A stretch of 64,000 nt of DNA from Mesorhizobium temperatum. Lineage in GTDB: Bacteria; Pseudomonadota; Alphaproteobacteria; Rhizobiales; Rhizobiaceae. The position numbers were made by a program, and so were the translations under genes. Of this stretch, positions 1-8,461 are shown piece after piece. The stretch spans positions 62,001-126,000 of the forward strand of contig NZ_NPKJ01000019.1 of NCBI RefSeq assembly GCF_002284575.1, read 5' to 3'. The notes beneath the pieces are model-generated. The model was given only the letters and a program-made list of their open reading frames with translations. It searched no databases and was not told the DNA's origin. Every line of letters begins with the position of its first letter. The stretch's first letter is position 1.

Positions 1-161
1 GATTTGGAGGCGACATAAACCTGGCTCGCCGGATCCTCGCCGACGATGACCACGGCAAGACCGGGCTTGTGCGCGCGCTTTTCCATCAGTTCGATCGTCA
101 AGGCCTTGACGCGCCGCACCACGTCTTCGGCGACGCTCTTTCCGTCAATCAACTCGGCCAT
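1..161 (-). CDS. folD: FolD, methylenetetrahydrofolate dehydrogenase/cyclohydrolase (5' part only)
   Basis: The reverse strand opens with ATG at 161 and runs off the left edge, giving 53 residues that start [15 protein letters not shown]. The segment [16 protein letters not shown] is the N-terminal FolD signature; the lysine at the window edge matches the conserved active-site lysine of the family. FolD is a cytosolic bifunctional enzyme that interconverts 5,10-methylene- and 10-formyl-tetrahydrofolate with NADP. Only about one sixth of the usual ~300 residues is visible, so integrity cannot be judged. The downstream neighbour on the same strand is the polysaccharide chain-length gene, which is unrelated in function. 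Confidence 0.9.
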   Translation of the reverse strand, partial: MAELIDGKSVAEDVVRRVKALTIELMEKRAHKPGLAVVIVGEDPASQVYVASK

Positions 162-284
162 GAACCACCCTCAACATCGTTCTACTTCGGGCGGCATTTT
201 CACGAAAATCCGACCGGGCAATCCCGTCAAAGCGCCGTCTTATGCCGCTAACTCGAAACCGATGGCTTTTATTCTATTCGGCGC

Positions 285-2798
285 TCAGAAATAGCGCCGC
301 GATCGGCTTTCGGTGAGTTCGCGAACCGCTTCGCGGAATTCGCGCAGGCTGGCTCGGATCTCCTCGATGGAGGCTTGCTGTTCAGCGGCTTCCGAAGCCT
401 GATTTGCCTCGTCCGACGAGGCTCGGGGATAGACCGGCTGCTGCTGCGGGTAAGGCCCGGCATGGGGCGTCATGGCCGGCGGATAGGGAAAGCCGGCCGG
501 CGGCTGCATCTGCCAGGGATAGCCCATAGGCGGTTGCGGATAGGGGTACGCCTGCGTAGTGGCGGCCGGGTACATCCCCTGCTGCGGACCATAGGCGCCT
601 TGCTGGACTTGCGGCTGCCTGTAGCCGGTAGTTTCCGGATCCCGCTTTGCGCCTCCGGCGACTACCGATGCGCCACTGGCCGGTGAGCCACTGGACCGCG
701 TAGTGGCAGAGTCTTCCCTGCGCGCCCTGCGCGGCACGATCCTGCTCACCGCCGACAGCAGCGCACTGATCGGACCTGAACGCCTGGTGGCCTCGACTGG
801 CGGAACGGGCGGCGAGGCCTGGTATGCCTGGTCTCCAAAACCGCGTTCGTCCGCCCGGCGGAGCGGCCGCGAATTGGCGGTTTCGCGCAGGCTCGCATAG
901 GCGCCGCGCATGGCGCCCAGACCGACACCAGAGGCGAGGCCCGCCAGCAGGCCGGCAAGCACCGTCACGGCGCGCGACGGTCCGTTCGGCTCGAGCGGGG
1001 CGAAGGCCTTGGAGATCACGTTGATATTGGCGGTGTTGATGTCCTTCTGCTCGCCGGTTTCCTTGGCGCGCAGAAGATATTGCTCATAGACGGAGCGTTT
1101 GGCGGCGGCCTCGCGCTCCAGTTCGCGCAGGGTAACCAGGTCGCTGTTGACGTCGCCACTGCGGACCTTCAACTGCGCCAGTCGGGAGGCCAGATCCTGT
1201 TCGAGCTGCACGGCGCGCCTCAGGTCGACCTGCAGCGACGAGGCGATGCGGCGCAGTTCCCCGGCGATACGCTCGCGCGACCCGGAAAGCTGGGCATTGA
1301 GCGCCTGGAGCTCGGGATGGCGCGGCCCGAACCGGATCGCAGCGCGGTCGGCCTCCTGCTTGAGCGTCGCATATTGCGAGCGCAGCTCGCTCATGGTGTT
1401 GGAGTTGATCTCCTCCGGCAAGGTACCGCTCAGAACCGAATTCACGTCGATCGAGCGCGCCGACGCAGCGCGGGCGTTGAGTTCCAGCGTGCGCGCGCGG
1501 GCGATCGCAAGCTGCTGGTTGAGCTTGAGCATCTCGTCGTCGCTGATCAGATGGCCTTGTGCGTCGACGAGGTCGTGCGCGGCCCTGAAATCCTCGACCT
1601 TGCGCTCGGCCACTTCCACGCCCTTGCGCAGCTCGTCGAGCCTGCCCGTCAGTTCGTTGGTCGCGCGGCCAGCGGTGTCGGACTGGATCTGACCGAAGGT
1701 CTGCAGGAAAACGTCCGTCATCGTGTTGGCGATGAGCGCCGACTTCTCGCCATTTTGCGTGGTGGCACTGACGGAGATGACGAAGGTCTTGCCGCCGCGC
1801 TCGACCGAAAGGCTCTCCGCCAGATTGGCGACGGCCAGCGCACGGCGGCGGCCCTCATCGGCACCCGGCCCGTCATTGCGCGACAGGATCGATCGGATGA
1901 GCGTCATCACGCCCAGGCTGTCGGAACCTTGCCCGTTGAATTCCGGATCGTTGACCAGATTGAGCTTGTCCACGACCTTGTTGAGAACGGTGCCGGAGGT
2001 GAGCACGCGAACCTGGTTTTCGACGATGGCCAGCGTGGCGTCGGACGCAACCACCGATTGGGTGAGATCGCGGTCGGTGAGCTTCAGGTCGCGCGGGTCG
2101 ACGATCAGCTCTGCGGTGGCTTCGTATTTCTTCGGCGTCGACAATGCGATCGCGACGCCAAGCGTGGCGCCCAGGATCGTCATGGCGACAATCAGCAGCT
2201 TCGACCGGGCAACGCCGCGGACGACCTGCATCGGATCGATCAACGGCTTCCATCCGCCGTCGTCCTCATGGGAAGACCGCTGCTCGTCACCGGCGTATTG
2301 AGGCTCGAACGTTGCATATCGTGGATCGGACGCGGGATACCGAGGTTCGAATGCGTATCGCGGATCGAATGCGGCATGTCGAGGATCGGCATCGGAACGG
2401 CGGTCCTCGGAGGCACCGGCAGCAAACGGCTCCTCCCGCAGCCTGGCGTCCGCATAGCCCGCTTCAACGGCATCGTCGGTCTCAGGCGGTATCCGGGCGG
2501 TCGAAGCGGATGCATGATCGGCTTGAAACTGGCTTGTTTCATCGCTTGCCGAGAATTCCGGGGTTACCGGGCGTTCCGGGATCGCTGAGGACTCCGGGAT
2601 TGCCGAAAATTCCGGATGCGCTCGCCCCTCGCGGCGTGAGCGCGCGAGACGATGGCGCGTTGCGGCGTCTTCGCGCCATGACGGGTCCGCCCGATCCCCG
2701 ATCGAAACCAGCGATGGTTCTTCGCCGCGCATCGCATGGCCGAGCGCTAGCAAGGACCGCTCGCGCTTCCAATCTTCACGGTTTTGCCTGTCGACCAT
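285..2798 (-). CDS. GumC/Wzz-type polysaccharide chain-length determinant with long disordered tails
   Basis: An 837-residue inner-membrane protein of the Wzz/GumC/ExoP class, which sets chain length and helps export of surface polysaccharide. A membrane segment lies at about 200-220, followed by the Wzz domain (YEATAELIVDPRDLKL), a long coiled-coil periplasmic region to about 600, and a second membrane segment near 612-632. No Walker motifs follow, so the autokinase domain of ExoP/Wzc is absent. The first 190 residues are low-complexity with short repeats: PEFSAIPE-like units at 62-84 and DPRYA/FEPRY-like units at 138-170. The C-terminal 200 residues are rich in Pro, Gln, Tyr and Gly and end in a charged helix. 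The ribosome-binding site at 2798 is weak, so the start may lie further in. It is divergent from the flippase gene across about 200 bases. Confidence 0.8.
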   Translation of the reverse strand: MVDRQNREDWKRERSLLALGHAMRGEEPSLVSIGDRADPSWREDAATRHRLARSRREGRAHPEFSAIPESSAIPERPVTPEFSASDETSQFQADHASASTARIPPETDDAVEAGYADARLREEPFAAGASEDRRSDADPRHAAFDPRYAFEPRYPASDPRYATFEPQYAGDEQRSSHEDDGGWKPLIDPMQVVRGVARSKLLIVAMTILGATLGVAIALSTPKKYEATAELIVDPRDLKLTDRDLTQSVVASDATLAIVENQVRVLTSGTVLNKVVDKLNLVNDPEFNGQGSDSLGVMTLIRSILSRNDGPGADEGRRRALAVANLAESLSVERGGKTFVISVSATTQNGEKSALIANTMTDVFLQTFGQIQSDTAGRATNELTGRLDELRKGVEVAERKVEDFRAAHDLVDAQGHLISDDEMLKLNQQLAIARARTLELNARAASARSIDVNSVLSGTLPEEINSNTMSELRSQYATLKQEADRAAIRFGPRHPELQALNAQLSGSRERIAGELRRIASSLQVDLRRAVQLEQDLASRLAQLKVRSGDVNSDLVTLRELEREAAAKRSVYEQYLLRAKETGEQKDINTANINVISKAFAPLEPNGPSRAVTVLAGLLAGLASGVGLGAMRGAYASLRETANSRPLRRADERGFGDQAYQASPPVPPVEATRRSGPISALLSAVSRIVPRRARREDSATTRSSGSPASGASVVAGGAKRDPETTGYRQPQVQQGAYGPQQGMYPAATTQAYPYPQPPMGYPWQMQPPAGFPYPPAMTPHAGPYPQQQPVYPRASSDEANQASEAAEQQASIEEIRASLREFREAVRELTESRSRRYF

Positions 2799-2996
2799 TG
2801 TCGTGGAGCTTGCCCTTGGCGGCGTTGGACGCGCGGTCAGCCATTCGTTAAGCCACGCTAAACAGGCATAGGAAACAAAAGGTTAATTTCCCTGCCTAGG
2901 AGACAAGGTTTCCCTCTTCGGTTGTGTCTTTCTTGAACGCACCGAAAGCGTCCAGAACCGCGCGTTAAACTTTCCAGCCTATGCTGTCTCCGACAC

Positions 2997-4292
2997 ATGA
3001 CCCAGGCTGGCAACATCCCGCAAAGGCGGCCTCTCGCCCGGATCGGCGCTTTCGTGGCCGAGCGACGGGGGCTGGTTCGCGACTATCTTTCGGCGATAAG
3101 CGGCGCGGGCGGGCGGCTGGTGTTTTCGCTCGCCTATTTCATCGCGCTGGCCAACACGCTGTCGATCGCCGAGTTTGGCATGTTCGCCACCGCTTCGGCG
3201 GCCGGCGTGATGCTGTCGCGCATCCTGGCCTTCGGCTTCATCTCGGCGCTTTACCGAACCGCAACCATCCGCCCCAATCTGATCGGCACCTTCACGGCCG
3301 GCTTCCTGCTGCTCGGCGTGGTATCGCTGCCGCTGCTGGCTGCCGCCTCCTACGGCGTCTACCTGGTCTTCTTTGCCGGCACCGTGCCGCTGTCGGTCTT
3401 TGCGGCGATCGTGTTTGCCGAGGCGCTGTTGTGGCGGCCGGTCGAGGTGGCGCTGATCGTCAACAACGGTCTCGGCAAATTCGGCCGCGCCGCCCTGCTG
3501 ACGATCATGGCGACGGCCCTGCGGGCGCTCGGCGCCGTGCTGTTCATGTTCGCGGCGCAGCCGACCATAGGTGTCTGGTCCTGGTATTATATCTGCGCCA
3601 ACGCCGCCTCGCTGCTCATCGCCTTCGGATTTTTCTATCCGCGCCAGAGGCTGCGGCTGCGGCTGGAGCTCTATCTGAGGCGGCTCGCCGATTCCGTCTA
3701 CGTGGCCGGCGCAGAGGTGCTGTTCTACCTGCAGATGGAATTCGACAAGCTGCTGGTGCTGGCGATCGGCGGGCCGCACCTCGCCGGCATCTATGCCATC
3801 ATCATGCGGCTGGTCGACCTGACGGCGATCCCGATCCGCACCTTCTCGATGATGCTGGTGCAGCGCATGATGCGGGCGCCGGAACTGCTGTCGCGCCTTT
3901 CGGTCAAGAGCGGCATCGAAGGCGGCGTGTTCCTGGTCTCGACGCTGGCGCTGGCGGCGCTCGGCATCGTGCTGCATTTCTTCCCCAACGCGCTCGGCAA
4001 GAATGTCGCGGAGGCCGCCCCGTTGGTGGCGCTGGCGATCTGCGTGCCGGGCCTGCGCAATCTCGTCGAATACCAGGCCGAGCTTCTGTTCGCGCGCGGC
4101 CAGACGCTGGTGCGGGCGATCAACCTGGCGCTGCTTGCCGGGCTGAAGGCGGTCCTGCTGACCTATGTGCTGACCACCATCCTGGACACGCCCGATCTGG
4201 TGCTGTCGCTCAATATCGTCTTCCTGCTGCTCTATCTCGCCTCGGCGCTGCTCACCTATTCGGCGATGCGCAATCCGGCCAAGCCGGTTTAG
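2997..4292 (+). CDS. Polysaccharide flippase (Wzx/PST-like, MATE-fold membrane protein)
   Basis: A 431-residue, very hydrophobic protein with about 12 predicted membrane segments and short loops, beginning at MTQAGNIPQRRPLARIG. The spacing of segments and the acidic/basic helix ends (YLQMEFDKLLVLAIGG near the middle) fit the polysaccharide transporter branch of the MATE/MVF superfamily, which flips lipid-linked glycans across the inner membrane. Its divergent position next to a Wzz/GumC-like gene supports a role in surface polysaccharide assembly. No glycosyltransferases lie beside it; those are at 37-43 kb. The linked substrate is unknown. Confidence 0.72.
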   Translation: MTQAGNIPQRRPLARIGAFVAERRGLVRDYLSAISGAGGRLVFSLAYFIALANTLSIAEFGMFATASAAGVMLSRILAFGFISALYRTATIRPNLIGTFTAGFLLLGVVSLPLLAAASYGVYLVFFAGTVPLSVFAAIVFAEALLWRPVEVALIVNNGLGKFGRAALLTIMATALRALGAVLFMFAAQPTIGVWSWYYICANAASLLIAFGFFYPRQRLRLRLELYLRRLADSVYVAGAEVLFYLQMEFDKLLVLAIGGPHLAGIYAIIMRLVDLTAIPIRTFSMMLVQRMMRAPELLSRLSVKSGIEGGVFLVSTLALAALGIVLHFFPNALGKNVAEAAPLVALAICVPGLRNLVEYQAELLFARGQTLVRAINLALLAGLKAVLLTYVLTTILDTPDLVLSLNIVFLLLYLASALLTYSAMRNPAKPV

Positions 4293-4371
4293 GGAAAACT
4301 CGATCGGCCCGGCTGCCACCAATGGCCGAGATGGGATGGAAAGTTGCCCTCTCGACATGCAATATCGGTGC

Positions 4372-4497
4372 ATGACCTCGTTATCTTTCCGGCACCTGAA
4401 CCCTAACTGGAACGCCGAGCCTACCGCTCCTGACGTAGAGCTAACCGTCGAGGGCGATACAGTTCAGCTTTCCTTTCTTTTGAACCCATTGCGCTAA
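4372..4497 (+). pseudogene. 41-residue N-terminal relic of a conserved rhizobial hypothetical protein
   Basis: A short open frame starts at ATG 4372 (MTSLSFRHLNPNWNAEP) and stops at TAA 4495-4497. The HLNPxWNAEPxAP stretch followed by VEGDTVQLSFLLNP resembles the start of a conserved alphaproteobacterial protein of unknown function that normally continues well beyond this point. The frame ends abruptly and overlaps the last bases of the convergent RraA-like gene, so it looks like a 5' fragment whose remainder was lost. It could also be a true small protein; the recognition is from memory. No clear ribosome-binding site precedes it. Confidence 0.4.
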
Positions 4498-5243
4498 CTT
4501 GGGTTCTTCACGCGGTTTGTTTTGCGCCACTCCTCGTACTCCCCGCGGGCATCGTCATGCAGCGGATAATAGCGTTGCAACGGCGCGCCCTCCATGAGCT
4601 TCACTCGTGAGAACTCCTCCCAATCGTGATGCTTCTGTGATTCTTCGATCACCTTTGCGGCCATTGCGACGGGAAGCACCACCACCCCGTCGTCGTCGGC
4701 GACGATGATGTCGCCGGGGATCACCGTGACACCGCCGCAGGCAATCGGAACGTTGACGGCATTGGGATAGATGCTGGTTTGCACATGATAATTTGGAGTC
4801 CAGCCGCGCAGCCATAGGGGCAGATCGAGCTTTTCAACATTGGGCCGGTCGCGCATGCATCCATCGATGACGATGCCCGCCCCGCCCCTGCCTTTGAAAT
4901 ACGTCGACATCATATCGCCGAAGACGCCCGAGCTCATGTCGCCGCGCGCGTCGACCACGACCACATCGCCCTCCTGCGCGTGGTAGAGCACGTGCCGGTG
5001 CAGTTGCGTCTCTGGATCGGCATATTCTCCCTCGGTGAAGAGGTCTGGCCGCTGCGGCATGAACTGCAGCGTCAGCGCCGGCCCGACGATCGACTTCCCG
5101 TGGTTCTGCGCCACCGGACCGACCATATGCGGATTGCGGAAGCCCATATGGCCAAGCGTGCCGGCAACCGTCGCGGCGCCGATCTCCCGGAGCGCGTCGA
5201 TCAGGTCTTTAGGCGGCCGCGTGATGTCGGAAGTATGCGTCAT
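4494..5243 (-). CDS. RraA-like protein, probable 4-hydroxy-2-oxoacid/keto-acid aldolase
   Basis: A 249-residue RraA-fold protein. The family signatures are visible: GGAGIVIDGCMRD (the substrate/metal-binding VDGxxRD) and PGDIIVADDDGVVVLP. Members include the RNase E regulator RraA and, more often in catabolic loci, divalent-metal aldolases that split 4-hydroxy-4-methyl- or 4-carboxy-4-hydroxy-2-oxo acids to pyruvate. Here it is the last gene of a transporter-dehydratase operon, 22 bases after a sugar-acid dehydratase, so cleavage of the keto-deoxy acid made by that dehydratase is the most sensible role (inferred). A GCGGAG ribosome-binding site precedes ATG 5243. It is longer than RraA (~160 residues), as catabolic homologues are. 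Confidence 0.75.
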   Translation of the reverse strand: MTHTSDITRPPKDLIDALREIGAATVAGTLGHMGFRNPHMVGPVAQNHGKSIVGPALTLQFMPQRPDLFTEGEYADPETQLHRHVLYHAQEGDVVVVDARGDMSSGVFGDMMSTYFKGRGGAGIVIDGCMRDRPNVEKLDLPLWLRGWTPNYHVQTSIYPNAVNVPIACGGVTVIPGDIIVADDDGVVVLPVAMAAKVIEESQKHHDWEEFSRVKLMEGAPLQRYYPLHDDARGEYEEWRKTNRVKNPS

Positions 5244-5265
5244 TATGGACTCCGCTTGAAAGGAA

Positions 5266-6429
5266 CTACCAGTTCGTCACAGAACCGTCGCGGCGCTTAA
5301 GGTGAGGCGCTTCCCAGAAACGCAAACTCTGCCCTTGGATCGCCTCCTCGTTGACTTCGACGCCGAGCCCCGGCAGATCGCCGACCGGATAGTTGGTCCC
5401 GTCGAGCCATGGTTGCACGGGGAAGAAGTCGGAATTGTCGAAGCCCAGCTTTGTTTCGGGTTCCCTGGTCTCGAGCCACGCGAAGTTGGGTACCGCCGCG
5501 GCGAGATGCACGGTCGCGGCCGTGCACACCGGACCAAGGGGATTGTGCGGCATCAGATCCACATAGTGCGCCTCGCTCCAGCCAGCGACCTTCATCGCCT
5601 CGGTGAGCCCACCGACATTGCAAACATCGAGCCGGTTGAACTGATGGATGCCGCGCTCGATGTAGGGCAGGAACTGCCATTTGCTGGCAAATTCCTCACC
5701 GATGGCAAAGGGGATGTCGGTCATCGTACGCAGGGATTCGTAGGCCTCCGGTGTCTCGTCCCGTATCGGCTCCTCGAGGAAATCAAGAACGCCGCGGCCG
5801 AGCTTGTTGCAGAAGCTCGCCGCCTCGGCCACCGACAGCCGATGATGATAGTCGATGCCGAGGACGACGTCGTCGCCCAGCGCCTCGCGCGCCTTGTTTA
5901 GCATACTCGCGGTAGCGCCGATCGACTCGCGCGGCTCGAAGATGTCCCTGCTGTTTTGCCCGACGGGGAAGAGGCGGATCGCCTGCCACCCCTGTGCGCG
6001 TAGTTCGCGGGCTCGTTCGATGGCAGCATCGCCCTCGGCCTCGTCCCCGGTCGAGGCGAAGGTGGGGATGCGGTCGCGCTGCTTGCCGCCTAGCAGCTCG
6101 TAGACCGGCACCCCCAGCGCTTTGCCCTTGATGTCGTGAAGGGCGATGTCGATGGCGGAAATCGCCGCCTGCAGAACTCGCCCGCCTTCGAAGTACTGGC
6201 TGCGATAAACCTCCTGCCAGATCCGGCCAATCTGCATCGGGTCGCGGCCGATGAGAAACTCGCGGTAGTGCTCGATCGCGCCGGCCACGGCCCTCTCGCG
6301 ACCGCTCAAGCCGCTCTCGCCCCAGCCGAAGATGCCCTGGTCGGTCTCGACCTTGACGAGCATCTGGTTGCGCGTTCCTACCCACACCGGATATGGCTTG
6401 ATCGCGGTGATCTTAAGCTTCGTAGTCAT
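5266..6429 (-). CDS. Enolase-superfamily sugar-acid dehydratase, D-galactonate dehydratase type
   Basis: A 387-residue mandelate racemase/muconate lactonizing enzyme-family protein. An N-terminal capping domain (1-120) precedes the TIM barrel. Metal ligands are visible as Asp193, Glu219 and Glu245, with His195 (DYHHR) and His295 (MPHNPLGP) as catalytic candidates. These positions match E. coli DgoD (D183, H185, E209, E235, H285, from memory) with a constant offset of ten, and the C-terminus RDGSVTNW resembles that family. The predicted reaction is Mg-dependent loss of water from an aldonic acid to a 2-keto-3-deoxy acid. It lies 33 bases after the ABC ATPase gene and before the RraA-like gene, in one operon. 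The exact sugar acid cannot be read from sequence. Confidence 0.82.
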   Translation of the reverse strand: MTTKLKITAIKPYPVWVGTRNQMLVKVETDQGIFGWGESGLSGRERAVAGAIEHYREFLIGRDPMQIGRIWQEVYRSQYFEGGRVLQAAISAIDIALHDIKGKALGVPVYELLGGKQRDRIPTFASTGDEAEGDAAIERARELRAQGWQAIRLFPVGQNSRDIFEPRESIGATASMLNKAREALGDDVVLGIDYHHRLSVAEAASFCNKLGRGVLDFLEEPIRDETPEAYESLRTMTDIPFAIGEEFASKWQFLPYIERGIHQFNRLDVCNVGGLTEAMKVAGWSEAHYVDLMPHNPLGPVCTAATVHLAAAVPNFAWLETREPETKLGFDNSDFFPVQPWLDGTNYPVGDLPGLGVEVNEEAIQGQSLRFWEAPHLKRRDGSVTNW

Positions 6430-6462
6430 CCGCGCCCACGTTCCAAACGCATCCGCCCTGTC

Positions 6463-7560
6463 TCAGTTCGCCTTGAGGGCCATTTCGGTTTCGCCGTCGA
6501 ACAGATGCATCCGCTCCTGGTCGAACTCGAGCCAGATCTGTTCATCGGGCGCGACGGCAATGTTCGGCGGCACGCTGACGTTGACGATGGCGCCGGACAG
6601 GAACGCCTGCACGAAGGTAACGTCTCCGGTCGGTTCCACCGTGTAGGCCTTGGCCGGAATGGCACCGGGGACCGCGCTGTTGTGTAGCTTGATCGTCGAG
6701 TGACGTGCGCCGAGCACGACTTTCTTGGTCGTTGCGTTTGCGACCTTCTGGGCGTTGCGCGGCGAGAGCTCGAAGCTCCAGCCCTCCGCTCCGGTCAACA
6801 CAGAGTTGCCGTTTGCCGTCGATGCCTGCAGCGGAATAAGGCTCATCGCCGGGCTGCCTATGAAGCTGGCGACGAACATGTTGACGGGATGGGCAAAGAC
6901 CTGCGCCGGTGAATCGTATTGCTGCAGGTAGCCGCCGTTCATCACCGCCATCTTGTCGGCCATGGTCACGGCTTCGAGCTGGTCGTGCGTCACATAGATG
7001 ATCGTCGCCTTGAGGTCTTGGTGGAAGCGCTTGATCTCCGACCGCATCTGCACGCGCAGTTTGGCATCGAGGTTAGAGAGCGGCTCGTCCATGAGGAATA
7101 CGGCGGGGTCGCGGACAAGCGCACGGCCCAGCGCCACCCGCTGCTGCTGCCCGCCCGAAAGTTCGCGTGGCTTGCGCTCGAGCAGGTGCGTCATGTCGAG
7201 CACTCGCGCCGCTTCCTTGACCTTCTTGTCGATCTCGTCCCTGGGCAGTTTGCGCATCTGCAGCGGGAACGCCAGGTTCTTGTAAACCGATTTCTGCGGA
7301 TAGAGCGCGTAGTTCTGGAACACCATTGCGATGTCCCGGTCCTTGGGGTCGAGGTCGTTGACCACCCGGTCCCCGATGACGATGTCGCCCGATGTGATCG
7401 GGATCAGCCCCGCGACGAGATTGAGCGTGGTTGTCTTGCCGCAGCCTGAAGGGCCGACGAGCGCAACGAACTCGCCGTCATTGACCGTCAGCGACACGTC
7501 GTTGACAGCTTTGAAGCTGCCATAGGTCTTGACGAGATCTTTGAGGACCACGTGGGCCAT
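6463..7560 (-). CDS. Carbohydrate ABC transporter ATP-binding protein (UgpC/MalK type)
   Basis: A 365-residue cytoplasmic ATPase. Walker A is GPSGCGKTT near residue 35, the signature LSGGQQQR lies near 135, and Walker B is FLMDEPLSNLD. A C-terminal TOBE/MalK regulatory domain occupies roughly 235-365 (GDVTFVQAFL, DEQIWLEFD). ATG 7560 is chosen over the upstream TTG at 7566 because GGGAG sits six bases before it. It energises the two permeases at 7571 and 8458 and follows them by ten bases. The operon order is binding protein, two permeases, ATPase, dehydratase, RraA-like protein. Confidence 0.9.
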   Translation of the reverse strand: MAHVVLKDLVKTYGSFKAVNDVSLTVNDGEFVALVGPSGCGKTTTLNLVAGLIPITSGDIVIGDRVVNDLDPKDRDIAMVFQNYALYPQKSVYKNLAFPLQMRKLPRDEIDKKVKEAARVLDMTHLLERKPRELSGGQQQRVALGRALVRDPAVFLMDEPLSNLDAKLRVQMRSEIKRFHQDLKATIIYVTHDQLEAVTMADKMAVMNGGYLQQYDSPAQVFAHPVNMFVASFIGSPAMSLIPLQASTANGNSVLTGAEGWSFELSPRNAQKVANATTKKVVLGARHSTIKLHNSAVPGAIPAKAYTVEPTGDVTFVQAFLSGAIVNVSVPPNIAVAPDEQIWLEFDQERMHLFDGETEMALKAN

Positions 7561-7570
7561 CGGCAACTCC

Positions 7571-8461
7571 CTAGTGCTTGACCGCGCCTTCTGTAAGGGC
7601 GCGTACGAAGTATCGTTGCAGGACGAGGAACAGCACCACGACGGGCACGCTCATCATAAAGCTGGCCGCCATCAGGCCCGGAAAGTCCGTCGTATTTTCC
7701 GAGAAGAAGCGCTGGATGCCGACCGGCAGTGTCAACTGGTCGTTCTTGGTGAGGAAGGTGTAGGCGTAGATGTACTCGTTCCACGCGCCGATGAACGAAT
7801 AGATCGCGGTGGCGATGATCCCCGGCGTCGAGAGCGGCATCACAATCAAGATGAAGGCCTGGAACCTCGTTGCCCCATCAATGCGCGCCGCCTGCTCGAG
7901 CTGCACCGGAATGTTGTCGTAAAAGCCCTTGAGCAACCAGATCGCCAGCGGCAGGCCGAAGGTGAGATAGGTGAGAATCAGCGAGCCATGCGTGTTCATC
8001 AACCCGAGCAGGCGCATCAGGATGAACAGCGGCACGAGAAAGATCACCGCCGGGAACATATTGCGCAGCAGCACGGCGAAGAACAGGAAGTTCCGGCCGG
8101 GGAAACTGAAGCGCGAAAATGCGTAGGCCGCTGGGACAGCGACGATCACCGAGAGGATTGTCGTGACGGTCGACACGAAAAGGCTGTTCCAGAAGAAGCG
8201 GAGGAAGTCCTGGCCGACGCTGTTCTGGGGATCGAGCAGCTTCTCGTAGCTGGCGAGGGTAGGTTCGTCCGGCCACCATTGCGGCGGGAATTGCATCGCC
8301 GCGAACCCGGACTTGATCGAGGTGATCAGCATCCAGATCATCGGCACCGCGGTGTAAAGCAGCATGAACACGAGGAAGATGCGCCCGGCCCACCGCCATC
8401 CGTCGACGCGCATGCGGCGACGGCTCAGGCCTCGAGGGGCTATCTCGGCAGTCGTGCTCAT
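7571..8461 (-). CDS. Carbohydrate ABC transporter permease (MalG/UgpE type)
   Basis: A 296-residue inner-membrane protein with six predicted membrane segments; the first (IFLVFMLLYTAVPMIWML) follows a basic cytoplasmic tail. The EAA coupling loop reads EQAARIDGATRFQAF, followed by MPLSTPG, which docks the ATPase. This is the CUT1-type second permease. Its start overlaps the stop of the gene at 8458 by four bases, typical of translational coupling. Substrate is taken from context: probably a sugar acid or an oligosaccharide that yields one. Confidence 0.88.
   Translation of the reverse strand: MSTTAEIAPRGLSRRRMRVDGWRWAGRIFLVFMLLYTAVPMIWMLITSIKSGFAAMQFPPQWWPDEPTLASYEKLLDPQNSVGQDFLRFFWNSLFVSTVTTILSVIVAVPAAYAFSRFSFPGRNFLFFAVLLRNMFPAVIFLVPLFILMRLLGLMNTHGSLILTYLTFGLPLAIWLLKGFYDNIPVQLEQAARIDGATRFQAFILIVMPLSTPGIIATAIYSFIGAWNEYIYAYTFLTKNDQLTLPVGIQRFFSENTTDFPGLMAASFMMSVPVVVLFLVLQRYFVRALTEGAVKH

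Noticed and set aside
1080..2588. 502-residue plus-strand open frame
   Set aside because: It lies antisense to the Wzz/GumC-like gene, has no domain or ribosome-binding site, and its composition is that of a high-GC shadow frame.
2979..4375. Two 464-residue open frames on both strands over the flippase gene
   Set aside because: Both are Arg/Gln- or Arg/Ala-rich shadows; the hydrophobic 431-residue frame is the coherent protein.
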